DNA from: Zunongwangia sp. HGR-M22
GTDB lineage: Bacteria; Bacteroidota; Bacteroidia; Flavobacteriales; Flavobacteriaceae
Length of the DNA stretch: 64,000 nt
NCBI RefSeq assembly: GCF_027594425.1
Contig: NZ_CP115159.1
Span: forward strand, 1,477,001-1,541,000
Direction of reading: 5' to 3'
Shown here: in pieces, positions 52,498 to 61,241 of the stretch
How positions within the stretch are numbered: position 1 is the first letter of the stretch
How the letters are laid out: each line of letters opens with the position of its first letter
Program-made: the position numbers and the translations under genes
The notes under the pieces: generated by a model
The model's input: the letters and a program-made list of their open reading frames with translations, nothing else
What the model was told of the DNA's origin: nothing
Databases searched by the model: none

Positions 52498-53418
52498 ATG
52501 GAAGAAATAAAAGTTTTTGCGCCGGCAACGGTGGCTAATCTTTCTTGCGGTTTCGATGTTTTAGGTTGCTGTCTGGATAATGTTGGCGACGAGATGGTCA
52601 TTAAAAAGAACGATTTTAACGAGCTTCGAATTACCAAATTGGAAGGACAAGATCTTCCTATGGAAGTTGATCAGAATGTAGCAGGTGTAGCAGTAAAAGC
52701 TATGCTCGAAAAGCTGCAATCTAACGCCGGTTTTGATATCGAAATTTATAAGAAAATAAAAGCAGGAAGCGGAATTGGTAGTAGTGCTGCCAGTTCTGCC
52801 GGTGCTGTCTTTGCCGTAAATAAATTATTAGGTTCCCCATTTACTAAAAATCAATTGATACCTTTTGCGATGGAAGGAGAACGATTGGCTAGCGGAAATG
52901 CGCATGCCGATAACGTGGCGCCGGCCTTGTTAGGCGGATTTACATTAGTAAAAAGTTATTATCCTTTAGAGGTTTTATCGCTACCATCTCCGGAAGAATT
53001 GAATGTAGTAATTCTTCATCCGCAAATTGAAGTGAAAACGAAAGATTCTCGTGCAATCATCAAACGCAATATTAGTTTGGATAAAGCGGTAAGCCAATGG
53101 GGGAATTTGGGCGCATTGGTAAGCGCTTTATATACTAACGATTATGATTTGTTGGGCAGAAGCTTAAAAGATGAAATTGTAGAACCGATTCGTTCTATTT
53201 TAATACCATATTTCGATGAAATTAAAGTACTTTCTTTAGAAAGTGGCGCACTCGGATTCGGAATTTCAGGATCTGGGCCTTCGGTTTACGCAATGTGTCG
53301 TGGCCGCGAGCAAGCTGAAAATGTAAAACAGCAGATTGCTCAATTTATGGAAAAACAAAGTATAACCTACGATCTTCATGTATCAAAAATAAACCCTGAA
53401 GGAGTTAAAATCTTATAA
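52498..53418 (+). CDS. thrB: homoserine kinase
   Basis: 306 residues of the GHMP kinase family. The N-terminal 'FAPATVANLSCGFDVLGCCLD' and the ATP-binding glycine/serine loop 'GSGIGSSAASSAGAVFAVN' (about 90-108) are diagnostic, and 'GISGSGPSVYAM' is the third GHMP motif. It phosphorylates homoserine for threonine synthase. The gene sits between thrA and thrC with gaps of 2 and 4 bases, a tight operon. Confidence 0.96.
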   Translation: MEEIKVFAPATVANLSCGFDVLGCCLDNVGDEMVIKKNDFNELRITKLEGQDLPMEVDQNVAGVAVKAMLEKLQSNAGFDIEIYKKIKAGSGIGSSAASSAGAVFAVNKLLGSPFTKNQLIPFAMEGERLASGNAHADNVAPALLGGFTLVKSYYPLEVLSLPSPEELNVVILHPQIEVKTKDSRAIIKRNISLDKAVSQWGNLGALVSALYTNDYDLLGRSLKDEIVEPIRSILIPYFDEIKVLSLESGALGFGISGSGPSVYAMCRGREQAENVKQQIAQFMEKQSITYDLHVSKINPEGVKIL

Positions 53419-53422
53419 AACA

Positions 53423-54718
53423 ATGAACTATTTTAGTCTGAATAATCGAAGTCATTCTTCCAGTTTTGAGAATGCGGTAATTAGAGGGCTGGCTCCCGAT
53501 AAAGGATTATATTTTCCCGAAAATATCGAAAAATTACCGGATTCTTTTTTTGAAAAACTACCTGATTTACCACAAACTGAAGTGGCTTATCAGGCCATTA
53601 AACAATTTGTGGGTGATGAAATTCCTGAAAAAGAGCTTAAAGAAATTATTGCTACAACTTTAGATTTTGAGTTTCCGATAGTTCACATAAAAGACAACGT
53701 TTATACTTTAGAGCTTTTTCATGGACCAACTTTAGCTTTTAAAGATGTTGGTGCTCGTTTTATGGCGGGAAGTTTAGGTTATTTTATTACCAAAAATGAA
53801 GTGGGTAAAGTAACTGTTTTGGTAGCTACGTCTGGAGATACAGGAGGGGCAGTCGCTAATGGATTTTTAGGAGTAGAAGGTATCGATGTGGTGATTTTAT
53901 ACCCTAAAGGGAAAGTGAGTAAAATACAGGAAAAGCAATTAACCACGCTTGGGCAAAATGTAACCGCTTTAGAGATTGATGGCGCTTTTGATAAATGCCA
54001 GGATATGGTGAAGCAGGCATTTTTAGATGATGAAATTCAGTCGAAACGCCAGTTAACTTCAGCAAATTCGATTAATGTAGCGCGCTGGCTTCCGCAGATG
54101 TTTTATTACTTTTTAGCCTATCGCCAATTAGCTTCCGAAGGAAAAGATATTGTCTTTTCTGTGCCCAGTGGTAATTTCGGAAATATTTGTGCCGGGATGG
54201 TCGCTAAAGAATTAGGGCTTCCTATAAAACATTTTATAGCCGCTAATAATTCCAATAGAACGATAACTGATTATTTAGAAACAGGCAATTACCAGCCAAA
54301 ACCAAGTGTTTCAACAATTTCTAACGCGATGGATATCGGTAATCCAAGTAATTTTGTACGGATTTTGCAATTATTCCAAAATGAATACGGAAATGTAAAA
54401 GAAAACCTGACTAGCTTCAGTTATGATGATGAGGTTACCAAACAAGCTATGGATTCAGTTTATAAGGAAACAGGCTATGTGATGGATCCTCATGGAGCGG
54501 TTGGTTATCTTGGATTGCAAGGCTATTTTGAAACACATCCTGATGAGGTTGGCGCCTTTTTAGAAACTGCCCATCCTTGTAAATTTCGAGAAACAGTTCA
54601 GGAAGCAATCGGAAAAGAAATTGAAATTCCAGATGCAATCAAATCGGTTCTCGATAAAGAGAAAAAAGCTATTTCAATTAGAGATTACGAAGATTTAAAA
54701 GCCTTTTTGCTAAAGTAG
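53423..54718 (+). CDS. thrC: threonine synthase
   Basis: 431 residues, PLP-dependent lyase converting O-phosphohomoserine to threonine. The PLP-binding Lys is in 'HGPTLAFKDVGARFMA' near residue 105, with 'VATSGDTGGAVA' and 'VPSGNFGNICAG' for phosphate and cofactor binding. Length and motifs match the E. coli-like short class. Last gene of the thr operon; no obvious terminator with a T-run was found in the following 100 bases. Confidence 0.96.
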   Translation: MNYFSLNNRSHSSSFENAVIRGLAPDKGLYFPENIEKLPDSFFEKLPDLPQTEVAYQAIKQFVGDEIPEKELKEIIATTLDFEFPIVHIKDNVYTLELFHGPTLAFKDVGARFMAGSLGYFITKNEVGKVTVLVATSGDTGGAVANGFLGVEGIDVVILYPKGKVSKIQEKQLTTLGQNVTALEIDGAFDKCQDMVKQAFLDDEIQSKRQLTSANSINVARWLPQMFYYFLAYRQLASEGKDIVFSVPSGNFGNICAGMVAKELGLPIKHFIAANNSNRTITDYLETGNYQPKPSVSTISNAMDIGNPSNFVRILQLFQNEYGNVKENLTSFSYDDEVTKQAMDSVYKETGYVMDPHGAVGYLGLQGYFETHPDEVGAFLETAHPCKFRETVQEAIGKEIEIPDAIKSVLDKEKKAISIRDYEDLKAFLLK

Positions 54719-54822
54719 AAATCTTAAATTCGGTAAATTTTAAGCATTTTTTAATGCTTGTAAATTGATGACAAATCGAGCATTCCATATCTTTAATGTA
54801 TTAAATTGAAACATTGAAAGTT

Positions 54823-55605
54823 ATGGAAAATAAAATTATAATTATTACAGGCGCGGCTCTTGGTTTGGGCTATGCTGCTGCTGAAGAGTTGGCTGCTAAA
54901 AAAGCTAAATTGGTTTTAGTAGATTATAACGATAAAGCTTTGGCAGACGCCGAGGAAAAGTTGAAAGAGCAGTTTTCTGATGTTGAAATATTAACGATAA
55001 GCGCTGATGTTTCTAAAGAAGATCAGGTTAAAGCTTACGTGGATAAAACAGTAGAGAAATACGGAAGAATTGATGCTTTTTATAACAATGCGGGGATAGA
55101 AGGTAAACAAGCTTTAATGGCCGATTACGACATGGATGTGTTTAAAAAAGTAATTGATATTAACTTAATGGGTGTTTATTTTGGACTTCGATACGTAATT
55201 CCTGTAATGAAAGAGCAGGGCTACGGTCGTATTGTAAATGTAGCATCTGTAGGCGGAATTCGTGGTGTAATTAATCAAACACCTTATGTTGCTAGTAAAC
55301 ACGCAGTAAGCGGAATGACGAAAAATGCAGCAATTGAATATGGACAATATGGAATTTTGACCAATGCGATTGCACCAGGAGCTATCTTAACACCTATGGT
55401 AGCCGGATCTTTTAAGCAGGTAAATCCATCAGATCCTAAAGCAGCCGAAAAAGAATATGCAAGTCGAAACCCCACTAGAGCCTTAGGTGATCCAAACGAT
55501 GTAGCAAAAGTAGTTGCGTTTTTATTAAGTGACGATAATGGATATGTAAATGGGCAGACTCTTGCCATTGACGGTGGAGAATCAAATATGTATGGGAACG
55601 CTTAA
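54823..55605 (+). CDS. SDR family NAD(P)-dependent oxidoreductase
   Basis: About 260 residues of the classical short-chain dehydrogenase type: cofactor motif 'TGAALGLGYAAAE', 'NNAGIEG', catalytic Ser in 'NVASVGG', YxxxK in 'YVASKHAVSG' and the C-terminal 'GQTLAIDGGESNMYG'. Substrate is not evident. A TTG nine bases upstream (54814) is possible, but the ATG at 54823 gives the ordinary N-terminus. TATCTTTA about 30 bases upstream is a likely -7 box, so it is probably separate from the thr operon. Confidence 0.9.
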   Translation: MENKIIIITGAALGLGYAAAEELAAKKAKLVLVDYNDKALADAEEKLKEQFSDVEILTISADVSKEDQVKAYVDKTVEKYGRIDAFYNNAGIEGKQALMADYDMDVFKKVIDINLMGVYFGLRYVIPVMKEQGYGRIVNVASVGGIRGVINQTPYVASKHAVSGMTKNAAIEYGQYGILTNAIAPGAILTPMVAGSFKQVNPSDPKAAEKEYASRNPTRALGDPNDVAKVVAFLLSDDNGYVNGQTLAIDGGESNMYGNA

Positions 55606-55624
55606 ATATTGATTGTGATAAATT

Positions 55625-55658
55625 AAAAAAGCCTTTCTATTTTAGAAAGGCTTTTTTT
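55625..55658. terminator. bidirectional terminator
   Basis: AAAGCCTTTCT pairs with AGAAAGGCTTT around a short loop, with A- and T-runs at its ends, between the SDR gene and the convergent S10 peptidase gene. Confidence 0.92.
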
Positions 55659-55679
55659 AGTTCTAAAAATTTCTAAAAC

Positions 55680-57161
55680 TTAGTACTTTGCTGAGGCACC
55701 TTCAGCCGGTAAACTATTTTTTATAAACTCACGAATATCATCATTTGCCGTTTTTAGATCTTCTTTTCGCAAATACATCATATGGCCACTTTCATAACCT
55801 TTAAACGAAAGCCGATCTTTCATTTTTCCGCTTGGGTCTAATTGCCACATACTATATTTAGCGTTAAAATAGGTAGTCGCACCATCGAAATAACCAGACT
55901 GGATCATCACATCTAAATTTGGATTTTGGGCCATAGCCTGTCTTAAATTCTCTCCAGTATTATTACGTGTACGATCCCAAGGATGTACAGGGCCAAACAT
56001 AAAATATTTAAGATCAGTTTTAAAGTTGAGATCTTCACGTAAATAATAGTTTATAGCCGGAGTAAAGGAATGCAACCAAGAAGTTAATTCAGCATTATAA
56101 TCTGGATAATTACCAGTTTCTTTTCTATCGATACCTAAGTAGCGAGAATCCAAACGTCCAACAGTAAAACCTTCATCTCTTCTCAGTTCTTTCCAGAAGG
56201 CACCAATTGGTAGTTCTAAATTATTCTGAAGAAATACTTTTTTATCGATGCTGGAGTAATACGCCATTTTTTCAGCAATAGCATTCTTAGTTTCTTCGGA
56301 AGTAAATCCACCTTTAACTAAAACAGGAAGCACTTCATTGATACTGTAAGCTTCAACTTCTTCTAAAAGCTCGTTGAGTGATTTACTCTGCAATTCCTGC
56401 GGAAGCAATTTATGATACCATGCGGTAGCAGCAAAATAAGGCAAACGGTTGGCGACTTCAACAGAGCCTTCTCTGTCGATACCTAATTCAGTAGGAGAAA
56501 CTAAAATAACTCCGTTTAAATACATCCACTGACTTTCCTGAAGTTCTAAAGCCAAGCCTGAAACTCGGGTAGTTCCGTAGCTTTCACCAATTAAATATTT
56601 TGGTGATAACCAACGATTGTTTCTAGTTACAAAAGTATTTAACCATTCCGCTAAATAGTTAATATCGGCATTCACGCCAAAGAATTTACTTTTATCAACT
56701 TTCCCATCTTTATCAGGAATAGGTCGAGAATAACCAGTGTTTACAGGATTCACATAAACAATATCAGCAACGTCTAAAATGGAATATGGGTTTTCTTTAA
56801 TTCCATAAGGCTGTACGGGGAATCCTTCATCATCAATTTTTAGGATTCTTGGGCCGGTGTATGCTATATGCATCCAAACTGACGCCGAACCGGGCCCACC
56901 ATTAAAAGAGATGACTAAAGGTCGATTTTCAGTATTTTTAATATCTTTTTTTTGATAATATGTATAGTACAAACTGGCAATTGGAGTTCCAGATTTATCC
57001 CATGCCGGCTGCATACCCGTTGTTGCTGAATAATTAATATTCTTACCGTTAATTGTAACAGAATGGTTAGTTACTACGGTAGTATCTACCGGTACTTTTA
57101 CTTGTTGTGCGAAAGAAATGCTTGCAATAAGCAAGAAAAAAATAGTATAAATTTTCTTCAT
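55680..57161 (-). CDS. S10 family serine carboxypeptidase-like protein
   Basis: 493 residues with a signal peptide (1-19, …SISFAQ). The alpha/beta-hydrolase nucleophile is in 'LIGESYGTTR' near residue 195, the oxyanion region reads 'SFNGGPGSASVWMH', and the catalytic Asp and His are in 'SGYFDGATTYFNAK' and 'YESGHMMYL'. The family comprises serine carboxypeptidases; bacterial members are exported and poorly characterised. It is a single gene without functional neighbours. Confidence 0.92.
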   Translation of the reverse strand: MKKIYTIFFLLIASISFAQQVKVPVDTTVVTNHSVTINGKNINYSATTGMQPAWDKSGTPIASLYYTYYQKKDIKNTENRPLVISFNGGPGSASVWMHIAYTGPRILKIDDEGFPVQPYGIKENPYSILDVADIVYVNPVNTGYSRPIPDKDGKVDKSKFFGVNADINYLAEWLNTFVTRNNRWLSPKYLIGESYGTTRVSGLALELQESQWMYLNGVILVSPTELGIDREGSVEVANRLPYFAATAWYHKLLPQELQSKSLNELLEEVEAYSINEVLPVLVKGGFTSEETKNAIAEKMAYYSSIDKKVFLQNNLELPIGAFWKELRRDEGFTVGRLDSRYLGIDRKETGNYPDYNAELTSWLHSFTPAINYYLREDLNFKTDLKYFMFGPVHPWDRTRNNTGENLRQAMAQNPNLDVMIQSGYFDGATTYFNAKYSMWQLDPSGKMKDRLSFKGYESGHMMYLRKEDLKTANDDIREFIKNSLPAEGASAKY

Positions 57162-57290
57162 TTTGGATTAATTTGTTTAGGGTTATTGCTGAAAAATACT
57201 GCTATTTCCCTTAGTCTGCAAAAAACTGTTGGTTTTTACCTTTAAATTAATCCTGATATTGATAGAAATCATTTAAAAAAATGCTCTTTC

Positions 57291-58961
57291 CTATTTTTTA
57301 TTATTAAGATTGTTATCTCTAAAAATGATCACGTAAGCTAACCATAAACCTAGAAAAGCAGCTAAAATAAAGAACAAAATAGCAAATCCCGGATAACCAA
57401 AAATTTCGAATTCGGTAGGAATTTGCATTAGCATAGATGCCCCAATGATCATGGCAGCGATAATGATTCCTAGAGTTATTCTATTGGCTATTTTTTGAAA
57501 ACCGTCGGTTAAACGTTGTTCGTCTAAAGCTTCGATATTTACTTTAAATTTGTTTTCGGCTAAGTTTTCGGTTATTTTATTTAGTCGTTCTGGAATATGC
57601 TCTAATAATTTTTTAGATTCCAAAAGCATTGAAAAGAAATTCTCTGGCTTCAATTCATCATACATCTTCTTTTGCATGATTTTTTGTGCGTGCTTTTTAA
57701 TGGCAACTCTTAAATCAAAATCGGGATCAAGAACTGCGATGATCTGATCCATATTCAGCAAAATCTTACCTAAAATATTTACTTCAACTGGCATACGGAT
57801 TCCGGTTTCAGCAGTAAGTCTATTTAACTGAATTAATAAGCGACCCGTTTGTAATTCTTTCGCCGGGCTGTTCTCGCTGTCTAAAATAATATCGCTTATA
57901 ATTTTGTTGAAGGTAACAAGGTCGCTTTCCTCATCTGTTTCACTCATATTAATGATAATATGAGCTGTTTCGGGCCCATTATTATTGCTAATAGCAATTA
58001 ATAACTGTAGCATGCATTCCTGCATGTGGCTGGTAAATTTTGCAACCATACCAAGATCAATAAGTGCGATTTTACTGTTTTTGGTAAATTGAATATTGCC
58101 AGGATGCGGATCTGCATGTACAAAGCCGTCGTTTATAATTTGTTGCAAATAAGCTTCAACCAATTGATCGACCATTGGCGCGTAATCTACTTCCAGTTGT
58201 TTTAGTGGCGATAAAGAAGTGATTTTTTTCCCGTCGATAAATTCCATTGTGAGAACTCTGGTTCCGCAGTAATCTGGGATTGGTCTTGGAACTATCAGAT
58301 AATTATAGGGAATTAAGTTTTCCCGTAAAGTGATAAGGTTTTGTTGTTCCTTAGAATAGTCTAGCTCATTCATTAAAATTCGTCGCAGTTCTGCTAAGAC
58401 CGTATCTATAGCATATTTTTTTGCGACTTTGGAGTGCTTAACTGCAAGTTCTGCCATTTCCTGGAGTGTATCCATATCTTCCAAAAACTTGCGCTTAATT
58501 CCCGGTCTTTGGATTTTTACTGCAACTGGTTGGCCACTTCTAAGCGTAGCGTAATGCACTTGTCCTATGGATGCACTGGCAATAGGTGTTTTTTCGAAGG
58601 TATCAAAGGCTTTCGAAATTCTGGTTCCTAAGTCCTCTTCAACAATTTGATGTACTTCTTCATAAGTAATAGAAGGTACATCGTCTTGGAGTGTGGCTAA
58701 CCTTTTTAAGTACGCATCGGGAAGTAAATCGGGGCGTGTAGACAGTAATTGTCCCAGTTTGATATAAGTTGGCCCCATGGCTTTTAAATCCTCTACTAAT
58801 TCTTCTGGAGATCGATCAAACTCTTCTTGGTTTTCATTTCTGCTAGTAGCATCATCAAAAGCATTAGCAGTAGTCGATTTAAAAAGATCACTATTTCCAT
58901 ATTTCAGCATAAAACCGAAAAATTTTCTATAGCGATTAAAGTTTTCTGGCAATAGAGACAT
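57291..58961 (-). CDS. ABC1/UbiB family protein kinase-like protein
   Basis: About 556 residues. The family's N-terminal KxGQ-type motif appears as 'YIKLGQLLSTRPDLLP', the Ala-rich nucleotide loop as 'ASASIGQVHYA', then 'AVKIQRPG', 'HADPHPGN' (catalytic loop) and 'LIDLGMVA' (metal-binding Asp). Two membrane helices end the protein (about 500-545). UbiB/COQ8 proteins support quinone synthesis through an atypical ATPase activity; in this menaquinone-using phylum the exact role is unknown. The GTG at 58967 is possible, but the ATG two codons later is the more likely start. Confidence 0.9.
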   Translation of the reverse strand: MSLLPENFNRYRKFFGFMLKYGNSDLFKSTTANAFDDATSRNENQEEFDRSPEELVEDLKAMGPTYIKLGQLLSTRPDLLPDAYLKRLATLQDDVPSITYEEVHQIVEEDLGTRISKAFDTFEKTPIASASIGQVHYATLRSGQPVAVKIQRPGIKRKFLEDMDTLQEMAELAVKHSKVAKKYAIDTVLAELRRILMNELDYSKEQQNLITLRENLIPYNYLIVPRPIPDYCGTRVLTMEFIDGKKITSLSPLKQLEVDYAPMVDQLVEAYLQQIINDGFVHADPHPGNIQFTKNSKIALIDLGMVAKFTSHMQECMLQLLIAISNNNGPETAHIIINMSETDEESDLVTFNKIISDIILDSENSPAKELQTGRLLIQLNRLTAETGIRMPVEVNILGKILLNMDQIIAVLDPDFDLRVAIKKHAQKIMQKKMYDELKPENFFSMLLESKKLLEHIPERLNKITENLAENKFKVNIEALDEQRLTDGFQKIANRITLGIIIAAMIIGASMLMQIPTEFEIFGYPGFAILFFILAAFLGLWLAYVIIFRDNNLNNKK

Positions 58962-59088
58962 AGGCACTTTGTAGCATTACATTCCCTGCAAATTACGATT
59001 CTTTAGAATTCTAACAGTCCTTCTTTTGTTACTTTTAGCACTTTGATAAGCTACCACTACTTTGAATGTATCTTATCCTGTTTTTGGA

Positions 59089-61092
59089 TTAAATAGAAAG
59101 CAAGCTGTTAAGGTGATTTATATTTGAAGGATTACCAAAAATGTAAATTAAATCGCCTCTTTTTATTTTTGTTTTAGGTGTTATTTCGGTTAAATATTGA
59201 GTGTCGCGTTTAATCGCCAATACTGTAACGCCGTAATTTTTCGCAATACCAGATTCCTCTAAAGTCTTTCCAACAATATTTTTATTTTTTTGCTGAACAC
59301 TTAGCGTGGCAATCTCTTTATTGGGAATATTTAAATGATGCAATGCAGGATTATGTGGTTTGTCTTTAATTTTTGTAAGCATCTCGTAATCTGCTGACCG
59401 AATACTGCTGGTGAAATCTACAATTTCATCGTAAGGAACTAAATATTTCTTCAACACACGCGTAAATATTTCTATGGAAGTTTCGAAATCTGCCGGAATT
59501 ACTTCATCTGCGCCCACTCGAAGATTTTCCTCGATTTCTTTTACTTGTCTTGTTCGTACGATAATAAATGCAGTTTGTGTAAATAATCTTATCGAACTGA
59601 TTATTTTTTTTGTTGCCGTAGCATCAGAAATCGCTATTACTACAACACGACTTTCCTGAATATGGATATGTTTTAGAATTACTGAATTGGTAGCATCTCC
59701 AAAAACAATTGGTTCATTATTTCGTTTTGCATTTTCAAAACTATCGGGATCGATATCGACAATTACATAAGGAATATTTGCGCTTCTAGCGGCTTTTGCA
59801 ATGTTTTCTCCATTAGTACCGTAACCGATAATTACAATATGGTCGGTTAAATTTTCTTCGGAAAATTGATCTTCAGATTGAGTGTTTTTCTTAATGTTGG
59901 ATAAGCGATAGCGTACAGCTGAAGGAATGGGTGCTTTTAAAATAGCATAGGTAAGCTTAGAAGCATTCATAATCAAAAACGGCGTTAGCGCCATACTTAA
60001 AATAGAAATTGCTAAAAAGTACTGGTAAATATTATTTGGAAGCAATCCATTTTCTAGACCAACGCTAGATAGTAATAAAGAAAATTCACCTACCTGAAAT
60101 AGACTAAATAATGTAAGAAACACCGTTCTAGGTTTGTATTTAAGTACCAAAACTGTAATCCCTATTACCAGCATTTTTAGTAGAACAACCCCAAGTACTA
60201 AGAGAAGAATATAGCCAATATTGGAGAAAAAGAACTTTAAATCCAAAAGCGTTCCTACAGAGATAAAAAAGAAACTAATAAATATTTCTCTAAAAGGAAG
60301 CACGTTGGCTGTGGCCTGATGGCTATAATCAGATTCAGAAATAATAAGTCCGGCGAAAAAGGCACCTAAGGCAAGCGACAAACCGACTGAACTTGTTAAC
60401 CAGGCGATCGCAAAACAAAAAACAACAACGGTTAGAATAAATAACTCCTGATTTTTGGTTTTTACTACCCAACCAAGAACTTTAGGTACTACATATTTTG
60501 CCAAAAGTAAGATCACTACCAAAACCAGTGCAATTTTCCCTACTAAAATCCCAACGGTCATTAAGATATTATCAGATTTTCCAGCTAAAATTGGTGTAAG
60601 TAGCATCATGGGAACAACAATTATGTCCTGAAATATTAAAATTCCTATACTAATTCTTCCGTGGGGAGAAGTGATCTCACCACGTTGCTGAAATAATTTT
60701 AAAACAATTGCTGTACTACTTAGAGAAAATAAGAATCCAAGGAATATAGAAGTATTTAAGGGTAAACCTAAAATCTGGGCTGTTAGAGCTGTAAATAAAA
60801 TGGTACCACCAACCTGTAAACCACCACCAATAAAAATAGTATTTTTAATTGCGGCGAGGCCCTTTAAAGATAGTTCTATCCCAATTACAAAAAGTAAGAA
60901 AATAATACCAATTTCACTTAAGAGTTCAACCTCGTGGCCGTTGCTTATTAAATTAAAAGCATGCGGTCCAGCAATAATCCCCGCTAATAAAAAGCCAAGT
61001 ATACTGGGTATTTTTATCTTTTGAATAACCAGAATTATAAGTACAGATAATCCCAGAATAACAACAATATCTTGTAAAATTGGGATTTCCAT
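59089..61092 (-). CDS. CPA2 family monovalent cation:proton antiporter (KefB/KefC-like)
   Basis: 667 residues: about twelve membrane helices (1-385) with 'GIIFLLFVIGIELSLKGL' and 'SLSSTAIVLKLFQQRGE' typical of the Na+/H+ exchanger fold, an RCK_N (TrkA-N) domain starting 'HIVIIGYGTNGENIAKAA' near 420, and a TrkA-C domain at the end ('LEESGIAKNYGVTVLAIKRD'). These antiporters exchange K+ or Na+ for H+ and are gated by nucleotide or thiol ligands on the RCK domain. Transcribed after a structured terminator that separates it from the M61 gene. Confidence 0.93.
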   Translation of the reverse strand: MEIPILQDIVVILGLSVLIILVIQKIKIPSILGFLLAGIIAGPHAFNLISNGHEVELLSEIGIIFLLFVIGIELSLKGLAAIKNTIFIGGGLQVGGTILFTALTAQILGLPLNTSIFLGFLFSLSSTAIVLKLFQQRGEITSPHGRISIGILIFQDIIVVPMMLLTPILAGKSDNILMTVGILVGKIALVLVVILLLAKYVVPKVLGWVVKTKNQELFILTVVVFCFAIAWLTSSVGLSLALGAFFAGLIISESDYSHQATANVLPFREIFISFFFISVGTLLDLKFFFSNIGYILLLVLGVVLLKMLVIGITVLVLKYKPRTVFLTLFSLFQVGEFSLLLSSVGLENGLLPNNIYQYFLAISILSMALTPFLIMNASKLTYAILKAPIPSAVRYRLSNIKKNTQSEDQFSEENLTDHIVIIGYGTNGENIAKAARSANIPYVIVDIDPDSFENAKRNNEPIVFGDATNSVILKHIHIQESRVVVIAISDATATKKIISSIRLFTQTAFIIVRTRQVKEIEENLRVGADEVIPADFETSIEIFTRVLKKYLVPYDEIVDFTSSIRSADYEMLTKIKDKPHNPALHHLNIPNKEIATLSVQQKNKNIVGKTLEESGIAKNYGVTVLAIKRDTQYLTEITPKTKIKRGDLIYIFGNPSNINHLNSLLSI

Positions 61093-61148
61093 CAGTAAAT
61101 TGGTTTAGGTTAGTTTGTTGGTAATTTAGCTGAATTAAATGAAAAAAA

Positions 61149-61213
61149 AAAGCTGCTTAAAATTGATCTTTAAACTATCCAACTTTAGATAGTAAAGAAA
61201 AATTCTAAGCAGC
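61149..61213 (-). terminator. branched rho-independent terminator after the M61 gene
   Basis: On the minus strand GCTGCTTA pairs with TAAGCAGC (61213-61206 with 61159-61152) and is followed by a run of ten T. Between the arms lies a second hairpin, ACTATC with GATAGT (61174-61193), giving a Y-like fold. A 15-base palindrome AGTCTTTTAAAGACT precedes it. Confidence 0.7.
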
Positions 61214-61241
61214 AATAATTCAGTCTTTTAAAGACTATAAT

